Source: Siphonodentalium dalli (lineage: Eukaryota > Mollusca > Scaphopoda > Gadilida > Siphonodentaliidae). Taken from it: a stretch of 64,000 bases of DNA. The notes below the pieces were generated by a model. That model saw only the letters and a program-made list of their open reading frames with translations, did no database searches and was not told where the DNA came from. The translations under genes and the position numbers were made by a program. The stretch spans positions 6,126,976-6,190,975 of the forward strand of contig CP136069.1 of the NCBI GenBank assembly GCA_032622095.1. The letters run 5' to 3'. Below are positions 21,756-33,204 of the stretch, piece by piece. Within the stretch, counting starts at the first letter, position 1. Each line of letters begins with the position of its first letter.

Positions 21756-22689
21756 CTCGCGTTTGGCCAAAATTTCATGGTAGTTCTGAGTGGATTTTCT
21801 CAAAATCTGTCAGGAATTTATTTGAGAAATTTGGTACAAGCGATTATTGTGATACAATATTTAAGAATCGTCGAACTATTGGTTATTATAATCTCATTTA
21901 CTTCACTTTTATGGCATGGAAAATATTTAAAATTTCACCGTTTTCAGGTACCATGAACTTCTGTAAATTAGAGTTGTTTCAAAAGAGCAGATCATATATC
22001 CATGATATCATGTCTGAAGAACATGAGAGGAGACTTAATTTTTCTTAATTCATGAAATTTTATGATTATTTTCACTTAGAAAAACAACTACCAACAAATA
22101 ATTTTCTATATTTGAGATTTTTCATGTCATTCATTTTGTTCAATGAAAAATTAGGCTGAGATGAGTTATGGGTCATGGCTTCATAAACAAGTTAAAGCTG
22201 ACCACCATATCTCTTAACACTGTTGCCTAAATTATGTTGATTGCTCCCTGCTTGAGTGGACCACACTGCAACAGTTGTTTTTATTGGGCTGGAATATTTG
22301 TGACTGCTTTATTCTTCATTATAATATATGGGGGTATGACACTATATTATGCAATTAAATATCTAACTCCACATAATGATACAAATGAAGTTTCCTCTCC
22401 TGGAGCCAAGACAATAAGATGTTTGGTGATTGGAGTGCTGTGTGAAATTATTAATTGTTCTAGCAGTTCTTGGTACCGAAAGGGGGCAACAAAGAAAATA
22501 ATATTTTCAACCTCCTAAATGTATTATAATTCATGTTATTGTCACCTCTTAATAATTGCTCAGATTATGCATACAATGAAGGCGATGATATGTGAAATTC
22601 ACGATTTTTCGCCAGATAGATCCAGAGAAATACTTTGTTCAAAATCCCATATTTGGCTGTATTTGTGCAAAGCGTACATCTCCATCTTA

Positions 22690-25455
22690 ACCATGAGTCC
22701 GGGCTGGTTCCTCTCAGTGGAGAAGTGATCCATCGTGCACCTACATCTTAACCATGAGTCCGGGCTGGTTCCTCTCAATGTAACCATGAGTCCGGGCTGG
22801 TTCCTCTCAGTGGATCTCCATCTTAACCATGAGTCCTGGCTGGTTCCTCTCGGTGTAACCATGAGTCCGGGCTGGGTCCTCTCGGTGTAACAATGAGTCC
22901 GGGCAGGTTCCTCTCAGTGTAATCATGAGTCCGGGCAGGTTCCTCTCAGTGTAATCATGAGTCCGGGCTGGTTCCTCTCTGTGTAACCATGAGTCCGGGC
23001 TGGGTCCTCTCGGTGTAACCATGAGTCCGGGCTGGTTCCTCTCGGTGTAACCATGAGTCCGGGCTGGTTCCTCTCAGTGTAACCATGAGTCCGGGCTGGT
23101 TCCTCTCGGTGTAACCATGAGTCCGGGCTGGTTCCTCTCGGTGTAACCATGAGTCCGGGCTGGTTCCTCTCAGTGTAACCATGAGTCCGGGCTGGTTCCT
23201 CTCGGTGTAACCATGAGTCCGGGCTGGTTCCTCTCAGTGTAACCATGAGTCCGGGCTGGTTCCTCTCGGTGTAACCATGAGTCCGGGCTGGTTCCTCTCG
23301 GTGTAACCATGAGTCCGGGCTGGTTCCTCTCAGTGGATCTCCATCTTAACCATGAGTCCGGGCTGGTTCCTCTCGGTGTAACCATGAGTCCGGGGTGGTT
23401 CCTCTCGGTGTAACCATGAGTCCGGGCTGGTTCCTCTCAGTGTAACCATGAGTCCAGGCTGGTTCCTCTCGGTGTAACCATGAGTCCGGGCTGGTTCCTC
23501 TCGGTGTAACCATGAGTCCGGGCTGGTTCCTCTCGGTGTAACCATGAGTCCGGGCTGGTTCCTCTCAGTGGATCTCCATCTTAACCATGAGTCCGGGCTG
23601 GTTCCTCTCGGTGTAACCATGAGTCCGGGCTGGTTCCTCTCGGTGTAACCATGAGTCCGGACTGGTTCCTCTCGGTGTAACCATGAGTCCGGGCTGGTTC
23701 CTCTCGGTGTAACCATGAGTCCGGGCTGGTTCCTCTCAGTGGATCTCCATCTTAACCATGAGTCCGGGCTGGTTCCTCTCGGTGTAACCATGAGTCCGGG
23801 CTGGTTCCTCTCGGTGTAACCATGAGTCCGGGCTGGTTCCTCTCAGTGTAACCATGAGTCCGGGCTGGTTCCTCTCGGTGTAACCATGAGTCCGGACTGG
23901 TTCCTCTCGGTGTAACCATGAGTCCGGGCTGGTTCCTCTCGGTGTAACCATGAGTCCGGGCTGGTTCCTCTCAGTGGATCTCCATCTTAACCATGAGTCC
24001 GGGCTGGTTCCTCTCGGTGTAACCATGAGTCCGGGCTGGTTCCTCTCGGTGTAACCATGAGTCCGGGCTGGTTCCTCTCGGTGTAACCATGAGTCCGGGC
24101 TGGTTCCTCTCAGTGTAACCATGATTCCGGGCTGGTTCCTCTCGGTGTAACCATGAGTCCGGGCTGGTTCCTCTCGGTGTAACCATGAGTCCGGGCTGGT
24201 TCCTCTCGGTGTAACCATGAGTCCGGGTGGTTCCTCTCAGTGGATCTCCATCTTAACCATGAGTCCGGGCTGGTTCCTCTCGGTGTAACCATGGGTCCGG
24301 GCTGGTTCCTCTCGGTGTAACCATGAGTCCGGGCTGGTTCCTCTCGGTGTAACCATGAGTCCGGGCTGGTTCCTCTCAGTGTAACCATGAGTCCGGGCTG
24401 GTTCCTCTCGGTGTAACCATGAGTCCGGGCTGGTTCCTCTCGGTGTAACCATGAGTCCGGGCTGGTTCCTCTCGGTGTAACCATGAGTCCGGGCTGGTTC
24501 CTCTCGATGTAACCATGAGTCCGGGCTGGTTCCTCTCGGTCCAACCATGAGTCCGGGCTGGTTCCTCTCAGTGTAACCATGAGTCCGGGCTGGTTCCTCT
24601 CAGTGTAACCATGAGTCCGGGCTGGTTCCTCTCGGTGTAACCATGAGTCCGGGCTGGTTCCTCTCGGTGTAACCATGAGTCCGGGCTGGTTCCTCTCGGT
24701 GTAACCATGAGTCCGGGCTGGTTCCTCTCGGTGTAACCATGATCCGGGCTGGTTCCTCTCGGTGGATCTCCATCTTAACCATGAGTCCGGGCTGGTTCCT
24801 CTCGGTGTAACCATGAGTCCGGGCTGGTTCCTCTCGGTGTAACCATGAGTCCGGGCTGGTTCCTCTCAGTGTAACCATGAGTCCGGGCTGGTTCCTCTCG
24901 GTGTAACCATGAGTCCGGGCTGGTTCCTCTCAGTGTAACCATGAGTCCGGGCTGGTTCCTCTCAGTGTAACCATGAGTCCGGGCTGGTTCCTCTCGGTGT
25001 AACCATGAGTCCGGGCTGGTTCCTCTCGGTGTAACCATGAGTCCGGGCTGGTTCCTCTCGGTGTAACCATGAGTCCGGGCTGGTTCCTCTCGGTGTAACC
25101 ATGAGTCCGGGCTGGTTCCTCTCAGTGTAACCATAAGTCCGGGCTGGTTCCTCTCGGTGTAACCATGAGTCCGGGCTGGTTCCTCTCGGTGTAACCATGA
25201 GTCCGGGCTGGTTCCTCTCGGTATAACCATGAGTCCGGGCTGGTTCCTCTCGGTGTAACCATGAGTCCGGGCTGGTTCCTCTCGGTGTAACCATGAGTCC
25301 GGGCTGGTTCCTCTCGGTGTAACCATGAGTCCGGGCTGGTTCCTCTCAGTGGATCTCCATCTTAACCATGAGTCCGGGCTGGTTCCTCTCGGTGTAGGCT
25401 GGTTCCTCTCGGTGGATCTCGGTTCCTCTCGGTGTAGGCTGGTTCCTCTCAGTGG
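22690..25455. repeat. 32-bp minisatellite (~85 units, 2.8 kb)
   Basis: The unit is ~32 bp: GGTGTAACCATGAGTCCGGG followed by CTGGTTCCTCTC. At intervals a variant join reads AGTGGATCTCCATCTTAACC in place of GGTGTAACC. Base variants (GGTG/AGTG, GGGCTGG/GGACTGG) are few, so the array is homogenised. The unit lacks stops in all three minus-strand frames, so 96-bp (32-residue) periodic translations appear in each. There are no spacers, so this is not a CRISPR. Confidence 0.95.
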
Positions 25456-25804
25456 AGATGTGATCCATCGCGACGATCGATTTCTCCGAATGTTCGGAGG
25501 AAGGTCATTTGCACTAATGCTTTATAGTGTGATTTTGTCCCGTGATCAATTCGCCTGTATCGATTTATCGATTTACGATACAATCCACAGATTGATGCTG
25601 GTTATGAATTGAGGCATTTGTTTTCTGGGTTTCGTTATATAGAGAGCACTACAATGTATTGGTATTGTGTGGAACGCCCTTGGACTGAGTGGCCCCTTCT
25701 GTCTCGATCTCAAGCTTGAGGTCGGGATTGCTAGCGATGGCTCGGTGCTGAGGTTCTTAATCGAATATCTATCATAATATCAGATGGGAACATGGTTGTT
25801 CTAT

Positions 25805-26336
25805 CAGGGGGGGGGGGTCGGAAAATAAATTCTGGCACGTATGCTGATTTTTCCCTTTCGACCCTTGTTGTGACCCACCCACCACCGCGTCCAAATTTGT
25901 TTCCGTTTTCGGCAGTTTTTTCCCGACATTGTTTGTCCCCCACCCCCTTTTAACACTAAGACATAGATTTGCGGGGGGATTCGCTGTAAACAGCTGTATA
26001 TCAATTTATGTGCATAATATCTGTCATGGATGTTAACATTGACATGTAAATAGGAACGAGTCATTTTGGGGTCATTCCGCCAAAAAATCATGGCTGCCAG
26101 CGGCCAGCTTGGATTTCAAAATTCAATCCATTAGCATGGGTTACAGGCTATAATGTTTGTCTGATCATCATGAATTTTTTACTTTATGTTAATATTGACA
26201 TTCTAAGGTGTTTAAGCCAAACTCATTACAAAAACAGTCAAAAAGACTTGCAGGAAAAAAAATTGGATTTGCGGAAAAAAAAATGTGTTGGTCCCATCGA
26301 TGGTATACGTGCCAGGAAAAAAATCCCCCCCCCCTG
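25805..26336. mobile_element. G-tract-ended transposon, copy G1
   Basis: It begins CAGGGGGGGGGGG and ends CCCCCCCCCCTG, ~532 bp. The interior carries TTTCCGTTTTCGGCAG, CCCCCTTTTAACACTAAGAC, AAACAGCTGTATAT and ATCATGGCTGCCAGCGGCCA-like sequence. Flanks are GTTCTAT (25798-25804) and GTTCTAA (26337-26343), six of seven bases alike. Ends of the CAGGG type with direct repeats of this size recall hAT elements, whose usual duplication is 8 bp. No transposase is present. Confidence 0.65.
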
Positions 26337-26374
26337 GTTCTAAACGTTTGAAACAATACATGATACGCTTTTAA

Positions 26375-26774
26375 CCCTTTACCCAACAGAACGGCCCTGT
26401 GCCAATGCATTCTCTTATATATGCGAGTCGACCATAGGTCGCCTCGCATATATAAGAGAATGCATTGGTTACATTGGCTTAACACATTAAAAATTATAAA
26501 ATTGTTAAAGAATGTAAGAAAAAATGGTAAAAAGTGTTAAAAAAGATTTATTTTAGGCCAATGCATTCTCTTATATATGCGAGGCGACCTATGGTCGACT
26601 CGCATATATAAGAGAATGCATTGGCACATGGCATAACTATAACCATCACAATGTGGTCAATGAGCCGGTTCCAATGATATCCATATTTGTATAGTTTTAT
26701 TGAGACAGACCCAAGATATTTTAGGCTGTTGAAGCTTTATTTGGCCGGTTTTGGCCGGTTTGTTGGGTAAAGGG
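26375..26774 (-). mobile_element. Family A MITE, copy A6 (complete)
   Basis: 400 bp with exact TTAA on both sides (26371-26374 and 26775-26778). Both palindromes are present (26401-26468 and 26558-26626). The first is followed by a short duplicated TTACATTGGC. Confidence 0.85.
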
Positions 26775-26799
26775 TTAAGCAGGCAGTCGCAACTCAAAC

Positions 26800-27480
26800 T
26801 CTAACGGATTATTGAATATTAAGAACTTAGATCATGAACTCGCTCTATATAAAGAACCCAAAGGGACGCAACTCAATCATAATTTGTAATATGAATTTGC
26901 TGTGCTATACCGTTTGAACACTCATTCAACTTGAAACGCTCACACATAAAGTTACTACCCCAATCACTGAAATAACTCTGGAAAAAAACAAACAGCTTTG
27001 ACGAACTCAATCTAAGGAAAAAGGGAACAGCTATAGTTATCATGTCTAATGGGAACATTGCCATATATATCTTATATCTTTTGAGTAATATTCAAGATAC
27101 ACATTCGCGCAAGCATGCTAGCTCATCTTTTGACAGAGTGTTGAAAATTAAGAGCTTTTTATGAAATCGCGCTACCCCGAGAGATATAGAGGCCACAACT
27201 TTATCATTATAATTTCCAATGAGAAATTTGTCGTGCTATATAGTTTTAATAACAGACAAATGTACATGTTCGTGCGGTGTTAATAATTAAGAGCCTTGAT
27301 AAACTCGCTTAACACCAATAACCATTAGCCCACAGATTAACTCTATAATTATAGTGTCTAATGATAATAGTGTGCTGTATCGTTGGAGAGTAGAATCCAA
27401 AGATACACTGTCGTGCAGACAAGAGGCATTAACTTAATGGTTAAGTATACTCTTATAATTTCTTATGTGAAAATGTCGCT
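26800..27480. repeat. Degenerate ~180-bp satellite, old part
   Basis: Diverged copies of the unit at 29090-29960 can be traced by the order of its landmarks: a GCGTTCGC-like word, TAGCT, AGAGTGTTGAAAATTAAGAG, a GATGAACTCGC-like word, AAGAG, GCAACT, and a GTCGTGCTATA-like word. Spacing varies from ~140 to 180 bp. Confidence 0.5.
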
Positions 27481-27502
27481 ATAACATAACATAACATAAC
27501 AT
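27481..27502. repeat. ATAAC microsatellite
   Basis: Four and a half ATAAC units. Confidence 0.9.
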
Positions 27503-28000
27503 TTATTAGCATAAAACACCATGTAAGGCAGTATAACCCACACACAATAACAATATTAAATACATCAAGTAATATACAACAAGTGATGTAGTTATTTCAT
27601 TGAATATATAATTAGTTATTTAGTATTTCGTATACAATATATATATATATATATAAGTGCCTCTTAATACTTTAAAATGAAAACTACCTTATATACATGT
27701 ATATACATGAATAGGATGCAACCATGCAGTTTGGTTGAATATTACTCTACATATAGTTGCTACTGCTGGGATCTTCGATCAAAACATTGTCTACTCAAGT
27801 TGCATATTTTATAACAAGAATCTGGTTTTTCATTTTTGAGAATCAAATTGAATTGCCGAGTTTCTGATATAGCGCTAAATCCATTATATTGCACTTTCAT
27901 TACTTCATATAGTTTCATTTCTCAAATCAGCATATAACGGACATTTCATTATAAATGAAATTCATCTTCAACTAGTTTCTGTTTTATCGGACATATTCGA
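27503..28000. other. AT-rich, no recognisable feature
   Basis: It contains a TATATA run at 27638-27656. I see no gene or structured repeat otherwise. Confidence 0.5.
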
Positions 28001-28187
28001 TCTTCAATGGATTTCTATATATCTTTGATATATGACAGACATTCAAAGGTACACGTTCACGTAGGCCGTTTCTAGCTCAATCTCTATCAAAGTGTTGACA
28101 TTTTTGAAGAACTAACAATATCACCAAAAGTCATAATAAACAAATGGACGCAACTTTATACTTCTAATTGCTTGAAAGAAAATTGGT
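28000..28187. repeat. Degenerate ~180-bp satellite unit
   Basis: One diverged unit with ACATTCAAAGGTACACGTTC, GTTTCTAGCTCAATC and GGACGCAACTTTATA, interrupted on its right by the inverted-repeat element K. Confidence 0.5.
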
Positions 28188-28190
28188 TAA

Positions 28191-28617
28191 GGGGGAGGTC
28201 AAGTGACCAATTTTGAATGGAGATGAATCATTTCCATGCAAATCCGCGGAGCAAAGGTTACAGAGTTTAACATACTTCTGAGTGTGACTTGATGTGGTAT
28301 TGGAAACAACAGGTACATGTATATGCTTGGAGGCCGCTTGGAACTTGTTCCATTATAATGTTGGTGTATTTATTTTGAAATTTTCTATTGATTTTTCCAA
28401 TGTAGGTCATGTGATGTAATTCTATAGAAACAAATTCTCAAAAATGTATTTATTGCAAAGTTTTATAATTTTCCTAGCGCATGCACCTGCCAGTTAAATG
28501 TTATGACTGTTCAGAGATATGCCTGGTTTGGTTACCGAACAACTGCTTCATACATAACATTTGCTCCGAAGATTTGCATGGAAAGCCCCATTCAAAATTG
28601 GTCACTTCACCTCCCTT
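28191..28617. mobile_element. Inverted-repeat MITE K
   Basis: GGGGGAGGTCAAGTGACCAA and TTTTGAATGG on the left pair with CCATTCAAAATTGGTCACTT and CACCTCCC on the right. CCATGCAAATC and GATTTGCATGG also pair, giving ~60-bp diverged ends. TTAA flanks both sides (28187-28190 and 28618-28621), which again suggests a TTAA-targeting source. The interior is non-coding. Confidence 0.7.
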
Positions 28618-28775
28618 TTAAATAACAATCATTCAAAGATAAACAGAGTAAAAAAAAAAATGAAGGCCGCGCCAGTAGTTAGATATATATATAGGAACAA
28701 CTTACATGGACGCAACACACGCGACAAACCTTAGATGAAACATATTTCAATCGCATCAGTGAGATACTTTCAAAT

Positions 28776-28880
28776 GAGACAACCATCACTAAACCGGTCA
28801 CACAATAGAGACAACCATCACTAAACCGGTCTCACACAATAGAGACAACCATCACTAAACCGGTCTCACACAATAGAGAC
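28776..28880. repeat. ~35-bp tandem repeat, 3 copies
   Basis: Units read ACAACCATCACTAAACCGGT then CTCACACAATAGAG; the first unit lacks two bases. Confidence 0.85.
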
Positions 28881-28975
28881 ATTCAAAGGACGCTCCGCAT
28901 AAACATACACAATCAACAATACAACTATATGGCACCGCAACTCTAAAATTGCAATAGTCGATGAGTAAATTGCTT

Positions 28976-29040
28976 TAACCCTTTCAGTGCCAGGGGCCGA
29001 TCTCATCGGCCCTAATTTACGGTCTGTAAAATCGGCCCTA
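28976..29040. repeat. Lone TTAACCCTTTC terminus with small hairpin
   Basis: TTTAACCCTTTCAGTGCC followed by GGGGCCGATCTCATCGGCCC resembles the left end of the TTAA-targeting families. The matching right end was not found. Confidence 0.35.
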
Positions 29041-29089
29041 AAAAATTACAAAATAAATGTTTTTTTTTGTTTTTGTTTTTTAGATTTTT

Positions 29090-29960
29090 TTTGTGTTTAA
29101 AAATTTAAATTTTAAATGAGAAAATTGTGATGCTGTATGATTTGAATAGCATGCAAAGGTGCGCGTTCGCACAGTCAATCCTAGCTAAACCTCTATAATA
29201 GTATTAAACATTAATAGCTTTGATGAACTCGCACTACATACATCAAGAGGCATGCGTCCACAAAACGGTCGCGAGTCTAAAAATATAAATTTTAAATGAT
29301 AAAATTGTCATGCTATATTATTTGAATATTATGCAAAGATGCGCGTTCGCGCAGGCAATCCTATAGCTAACACTCTATAATAGTATTGAACATTAATAGC
29401 TTTGATGAACTCGCACTACATACATCAAGAGCAGGCATCTACACAAAGGTCGCAAGTCTAACAATTAAAATTTTAAATGAGAAAATTGTGATGCTGTATG
29501 ATTTGAATAGCACGCAAAGGTGCGCGTTCGCGCAGGCAATCCTAGCTAAACCTCTAGCATAGTGTTAAACATTAATATAGCTTTGATGAACTCGCACTAA
29601 ATACATTAAGAGTCATGCATCCACAAACAGTAGCGAGTCTAAGAATTAAGTGAGAAAATTGTCATTCTAAATGATTTGAATAGCATGCAAAGGTGCGCGT
29701 TCGCGCAGGCAATCCTAGCTAAACCTCTATAATAGTATTGAACATTAATAGCTTTGATGAACCCGCAATAAATACATCAAGAGTCATGCATCCACAGAAA
29801 GGTCGCAAGTCTGAAAATTTAAATTTTAAATGAGAAAATTGTGATGCTATATGGTTTTAATATAATTCAAAGATGCGCGTTCGCGCAGGCAATCCTAGCT
29901 AAACCTCTATCATAGTGTTGAAAATTAAGAGCTTTGATGAACTCGCACTACATCAAGAGA
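29090..29960. repeat. ~180-bp satellite, five recent units
   Basis: The word GCGCGTTCGC recurs at 29161, 29341, 29522, 29695 and 29875, a period of 173-181 bp. Each unit also carries CAATCCTAGCTAAACCTCTA, CTTTGATGAACTCGCA and a TTTAAATGAGAAAATTGT-like word. Units are clearly alike but not identical. Older units lie upstream at 26800-27480 and 28000-28187. Confidence 0.85.
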
Positions 29961-30920
29961 TCGATTAAGGAATAGCCCGTGAGCACTCCTCCCGCAGGGT
30001 CGTCCAATACTAGTGTATATGCGACTGAATCGCGCTGCCTGATCACGTCCCGTGCCCAGTGACGTCATTGAAAGCACACACAGAGAGCTGAATGGTCCTA
30101 TTGATTAGCAGAGAACATTCTGCTCCAGTCAGTCGCCGAACACTACGCTGTGTAGTTACATGTAGTGTCACTGCATTAATCCATCCGTACATGCAGACGT
30201 AACTAGGAGGTAACTCGCAGCAGCACCGTAATGACCAAGGCATCAAGATAACTACATTACATAGAAAGTAAGACTTTGATGAAACACACGGCGCCCTCTC
30301 TTCGTCTCGAGGAGGATTTTATTGTGGGCCATCTTCCTGGCTGGCGGAATACATTATGTTTCTAGTCTATAATGAATTCACGATGACATGTCTTGTGATG
30401 GGAATTATTTCAGTTATTCTGTGATAAACTCGTCGTTTTCGGTGATTTTGGGTATTTTCTTGGATGTGAGTTCACTTTATTGGGATATTCGAGAGTTTGT
30501 GATCACATATCAGAGGTAACTCATTGATTATTTATTATGATGATTCCGCACAACTTCTTGCTGAATGATTTGAGCACATCGCGCGTTCGAGAAGTCATGT
30601 TTAATGAGTAGAGAATAATCGTATAGTTTAAATGACATATTTATGGTAAATACCAGACCCTTTATGTGACGTAATTAATCGCGCAGATGAGATATTTAAT
30701 TATACAAATGGTTGCCTTAACAATTCAAGAAGGACATTTAGTCCGCCATATTTCCTGCTGTGTGTGATCCTAAATGTCTCTTATGTGCGTTTAAAGTAAT
30801 GTGAAATATTCACCTGAAATCTTCAGATTTCACCCAAAAAAAAGTTCGCGTCCACTATTTAATTATTTCTCCAATACTGCACGTATACCGTAACATACAT
30901 TGTCCTTTACCTTACATGTA
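29961..30920. other. No recognisable feature
   Basis: Higher in GC up to ~30350 than its surroundings. A 67-codon minus-strand frame (30043-30246) shows no known domain. I see nothing further. Confidence 0.5.
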
Positions 30921-30922
30921 CA

Positions 30923-31430
30923 ACCCGTTCATGACTGGAGCTTCCTGAATTTTTGTGAAAACCATAGGTCGCCTCGCATATATAAGAGAATGCATTGGCC
31001 TAACAATTTTTTATAATTGTTAAAGAATGTAAGAACAAATTATAAAAATTGATAAAGAATGTAAGAAAATTTATCAAAAGTCGTTAATGAATGTAACAAA
31101 AATGGTAACATTTGCAGTGCGGATCGTCGGTGTGATAATTTCCACACATTTGTTTGGCCAAAGCATTCTCTTATATATGCGAGGTGACCCATGGTCGACT
31201 CGCATATATAAGAGAATGCATTGGCACATGGTTTTCGCAATTTAGGCTAAATATATACGTACATGTACACGTATCAACCTAGTTTAGATGTCTTGGTTTG
31301 ATATTATATATACATGTACACCGGTGTCGTTGGAGTCGATTGTCACATTATTTGATATCTAACAGACTGCGGTACTATGAGGGTGTCACCCCCTACCGAG
31401 TCCTGAATACCTGATAAAATAGAGGGGTGA
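30923..31430. mobile_element. Family C palindromic MITE, C1, with shared right flank
   Basis: The left part reads ACCCGTTCATGACTGGAGCT and TCCTGAATTTTTGTGAAAAC, the family C end. The first palindrome has lost its left arm and begins at CATAGGTCGCC. The spacer carries GTTAAAGAATGTAAG units and a GCAGTGCGGATCGTCGGTG block also found at 37710. A second palindrome follows at 31156-31226. From 31228 to 31430 the sequence matches 38237-38440 almost base for base. Confidence 0.6.
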
Positions 31431-31454
31431 ATACTGCGAACCAGATAAGAAACT

Positions 31455-31506
31455 ACAGTAATGCCCAAAGTAATTGACCAATTAACCAGAGTTTGGGCAT
31501 TGTTTT
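31455..31506. mobile_element. Short family D hairpin, D0
   Basis: CAGTAATGCCCAAAGTAATT is followed by CCAGAGTTTGGGCATTG, a collapsed version of the family D ends. Confidence 0.5.
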
Positions 31507-31509
31507 TAC

Positions 31510-31873
31510 CCTGTGCCAATGCATTCTCTTATATATGCGAGTCGACCATAGGTCGCCTCGCATATATAAGAGAATGCATTGGCCTAACAATTTTTTATAA
31601 TTTTTTTTTATAAATTTTACAATTTTTAGGACATAAAATAAAAAACATCCATTACCCTGCAGGGAGCCCCACACATATATAGAAGCATATAGAAGAGTGT
31701 CGTCTGCTCATGTTTGTCTGGGGCTCTGTATGGGTGAAATTATAAAATTGTTAAAGAATACAAGAAAAAATTATTAAAATTGTAAAAAATTGTTAGGCCA
31801 ATGCATTCTCTTATATATGCGAGGCGACATATGGTCGACTCGCATATATAAGAGAATGCATTGGCACAGGGCA
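31510..31873. mobile_element. Palindromic-core element with S hairpin, outer terminal repeats absent
   Basis: CCCTGTGCCAATGC and GCATTGGCACAGGG are its outermost symmetric ends. It has two complete palindromes (31516-31583 and 31798-31866) with the S hairpin (31646-31735) in the spacer. The outer GTGACCC ends of family B are absent. Confidence 0.65.
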
Positions 31874-31989
31874 TACTTCAAACTGTCCATCATTAAAGTG
31901 TGGAATACAAGTCATAGTTAACCACACTAATATGATAATTTTCACACATTTGCTGACGTAATGGTCATACTTTCAACATATCAAGATGT

Positions 31990-32832
31990 ATTGAAATGTT
32001 CAGATAATAAGTTTAATCCTTTCTATGCTAAAGCAAAATTGATGAGTAGTTATCCCTCTGGAAATGTTCAGATAATAAGTTTAACCCTTTCTATACTAAA
32101 GCAAAATTGATGAGTAGTTACCCATTAGGAAATGTTCAGATAATAAGTTTAACCCTTTCTATACTAAAGCAAAATTGATGAGTAGTTATCCCTTAGGAAA
32201 TGTTCAGATAATAAGTTTAACCCTTTCTATACTAAAGCAAAATTGATGTGTAGTTATGCCTCTGGAAATGTTCAGATAATAAGTTTAACCCTTTCTGTAC
32301 TAAAGCAAAATTGATGAGTAGTTATCCCTTTGGAAATGTTCAAATAATAATTTTAACCCTGTCTATACTAAAGCACCGTTGATGAGTAGTTATCCCATAG
32401 GAAATGTTCAGATAATAAGTTTAACCCTTTCTATACTAAATCATCATTGATGAGTAGTTATCCCATAGGAAATGTTCAGATAATAAGTTTAACCCTGTCT
32501 ATACTAAAGCATCATTGATGAATAGTTATCCCTTAGGAAATGTTCAGATAATAAGTTTAACCCTTTCTATTCTAATGCACCATTGATGAGTAGTTATCCC
32601 ATAGGAAATGTTCAGATAATTATTTTAACACTGTCTATACTAAAGCACCGTTGATGAGTAGTTATCCCTTAGGAACTGTTCAGATAATAAATTTAACCCT
32701 TTCTATTCTAAAGCATTATTGATGAGCAGTTATCCCATAGGAAATGTTCAGATAATAAGTTTAACCCTTTCTACACTAAAGAATCGTTGATGAGTAGTTA
32801 TCCCATAGGAAATGTTCAGATAATAAGTTTAA
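31990..32832. repeat. 68-bp satellite (~12 units)
   Basis: The unit starts GAAATGTTCAGATAATAAGT and continues TTAACCCTTTCTATACTAAA, GCAAAATTGATGAGTAGTTA and TCCC. Starts at 31993, 32061 and 32129 give a 68-bp period. Its words match the hairpin at 13990-14085, and a single fragment lies at 62449-62473. Confidence 0.9.
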
Positions 32833-33204
32833 CAAACGACCGTACCAAACATAGAACGAACATTCGGACCAAGATCCATGCGATTAGAGGTACTCAATCC
32901 GATCAGACGCTCCTAAATTACTATTTCTTTGGCTTCGGGGATAAAAAATATTTGATTCGAGTCGAGGAACCCACCCATCAATGCTCAGAGTTATCAGATA
33001 TAGATTTTTGAAGTTCGTTATTTCTCGAGATGTGTAATAATATGTGGCCCAGAAACACGTGCTCAAACGGAGGGACTCGGATGAAGATGGATAACTCTAA
33101 AATCAAGTGGTATTACGGTAAAATTTCGTGATGCTTTAGTGATAATAGGGCAGATTGAATAGGGCCATATTTTGTTGAACAAAATGTTGATAAATAATAC
33201 GTTT

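Noticed and set aside
22234-22518. 94-codon frame with a hydrophobic stretch (possible membrane protein)
   Set aside because: It has a single membrane-like stretch of common residues, no match I can name, and no splice or start context to support it.
24110-25326. Long periodic open frames on the minus strand
   Set aside because: The 32-bp satellite is stop-free in every minus frame, so these frames are expected without selection. There is no non-repeat coding sequence attached.
22690-25455. CRISPR-like array of 32-bp repeats
   Set aside because: Units are directly adjacent with no unique spacers, there are no cas genes, and the DNA is eukaryotic.
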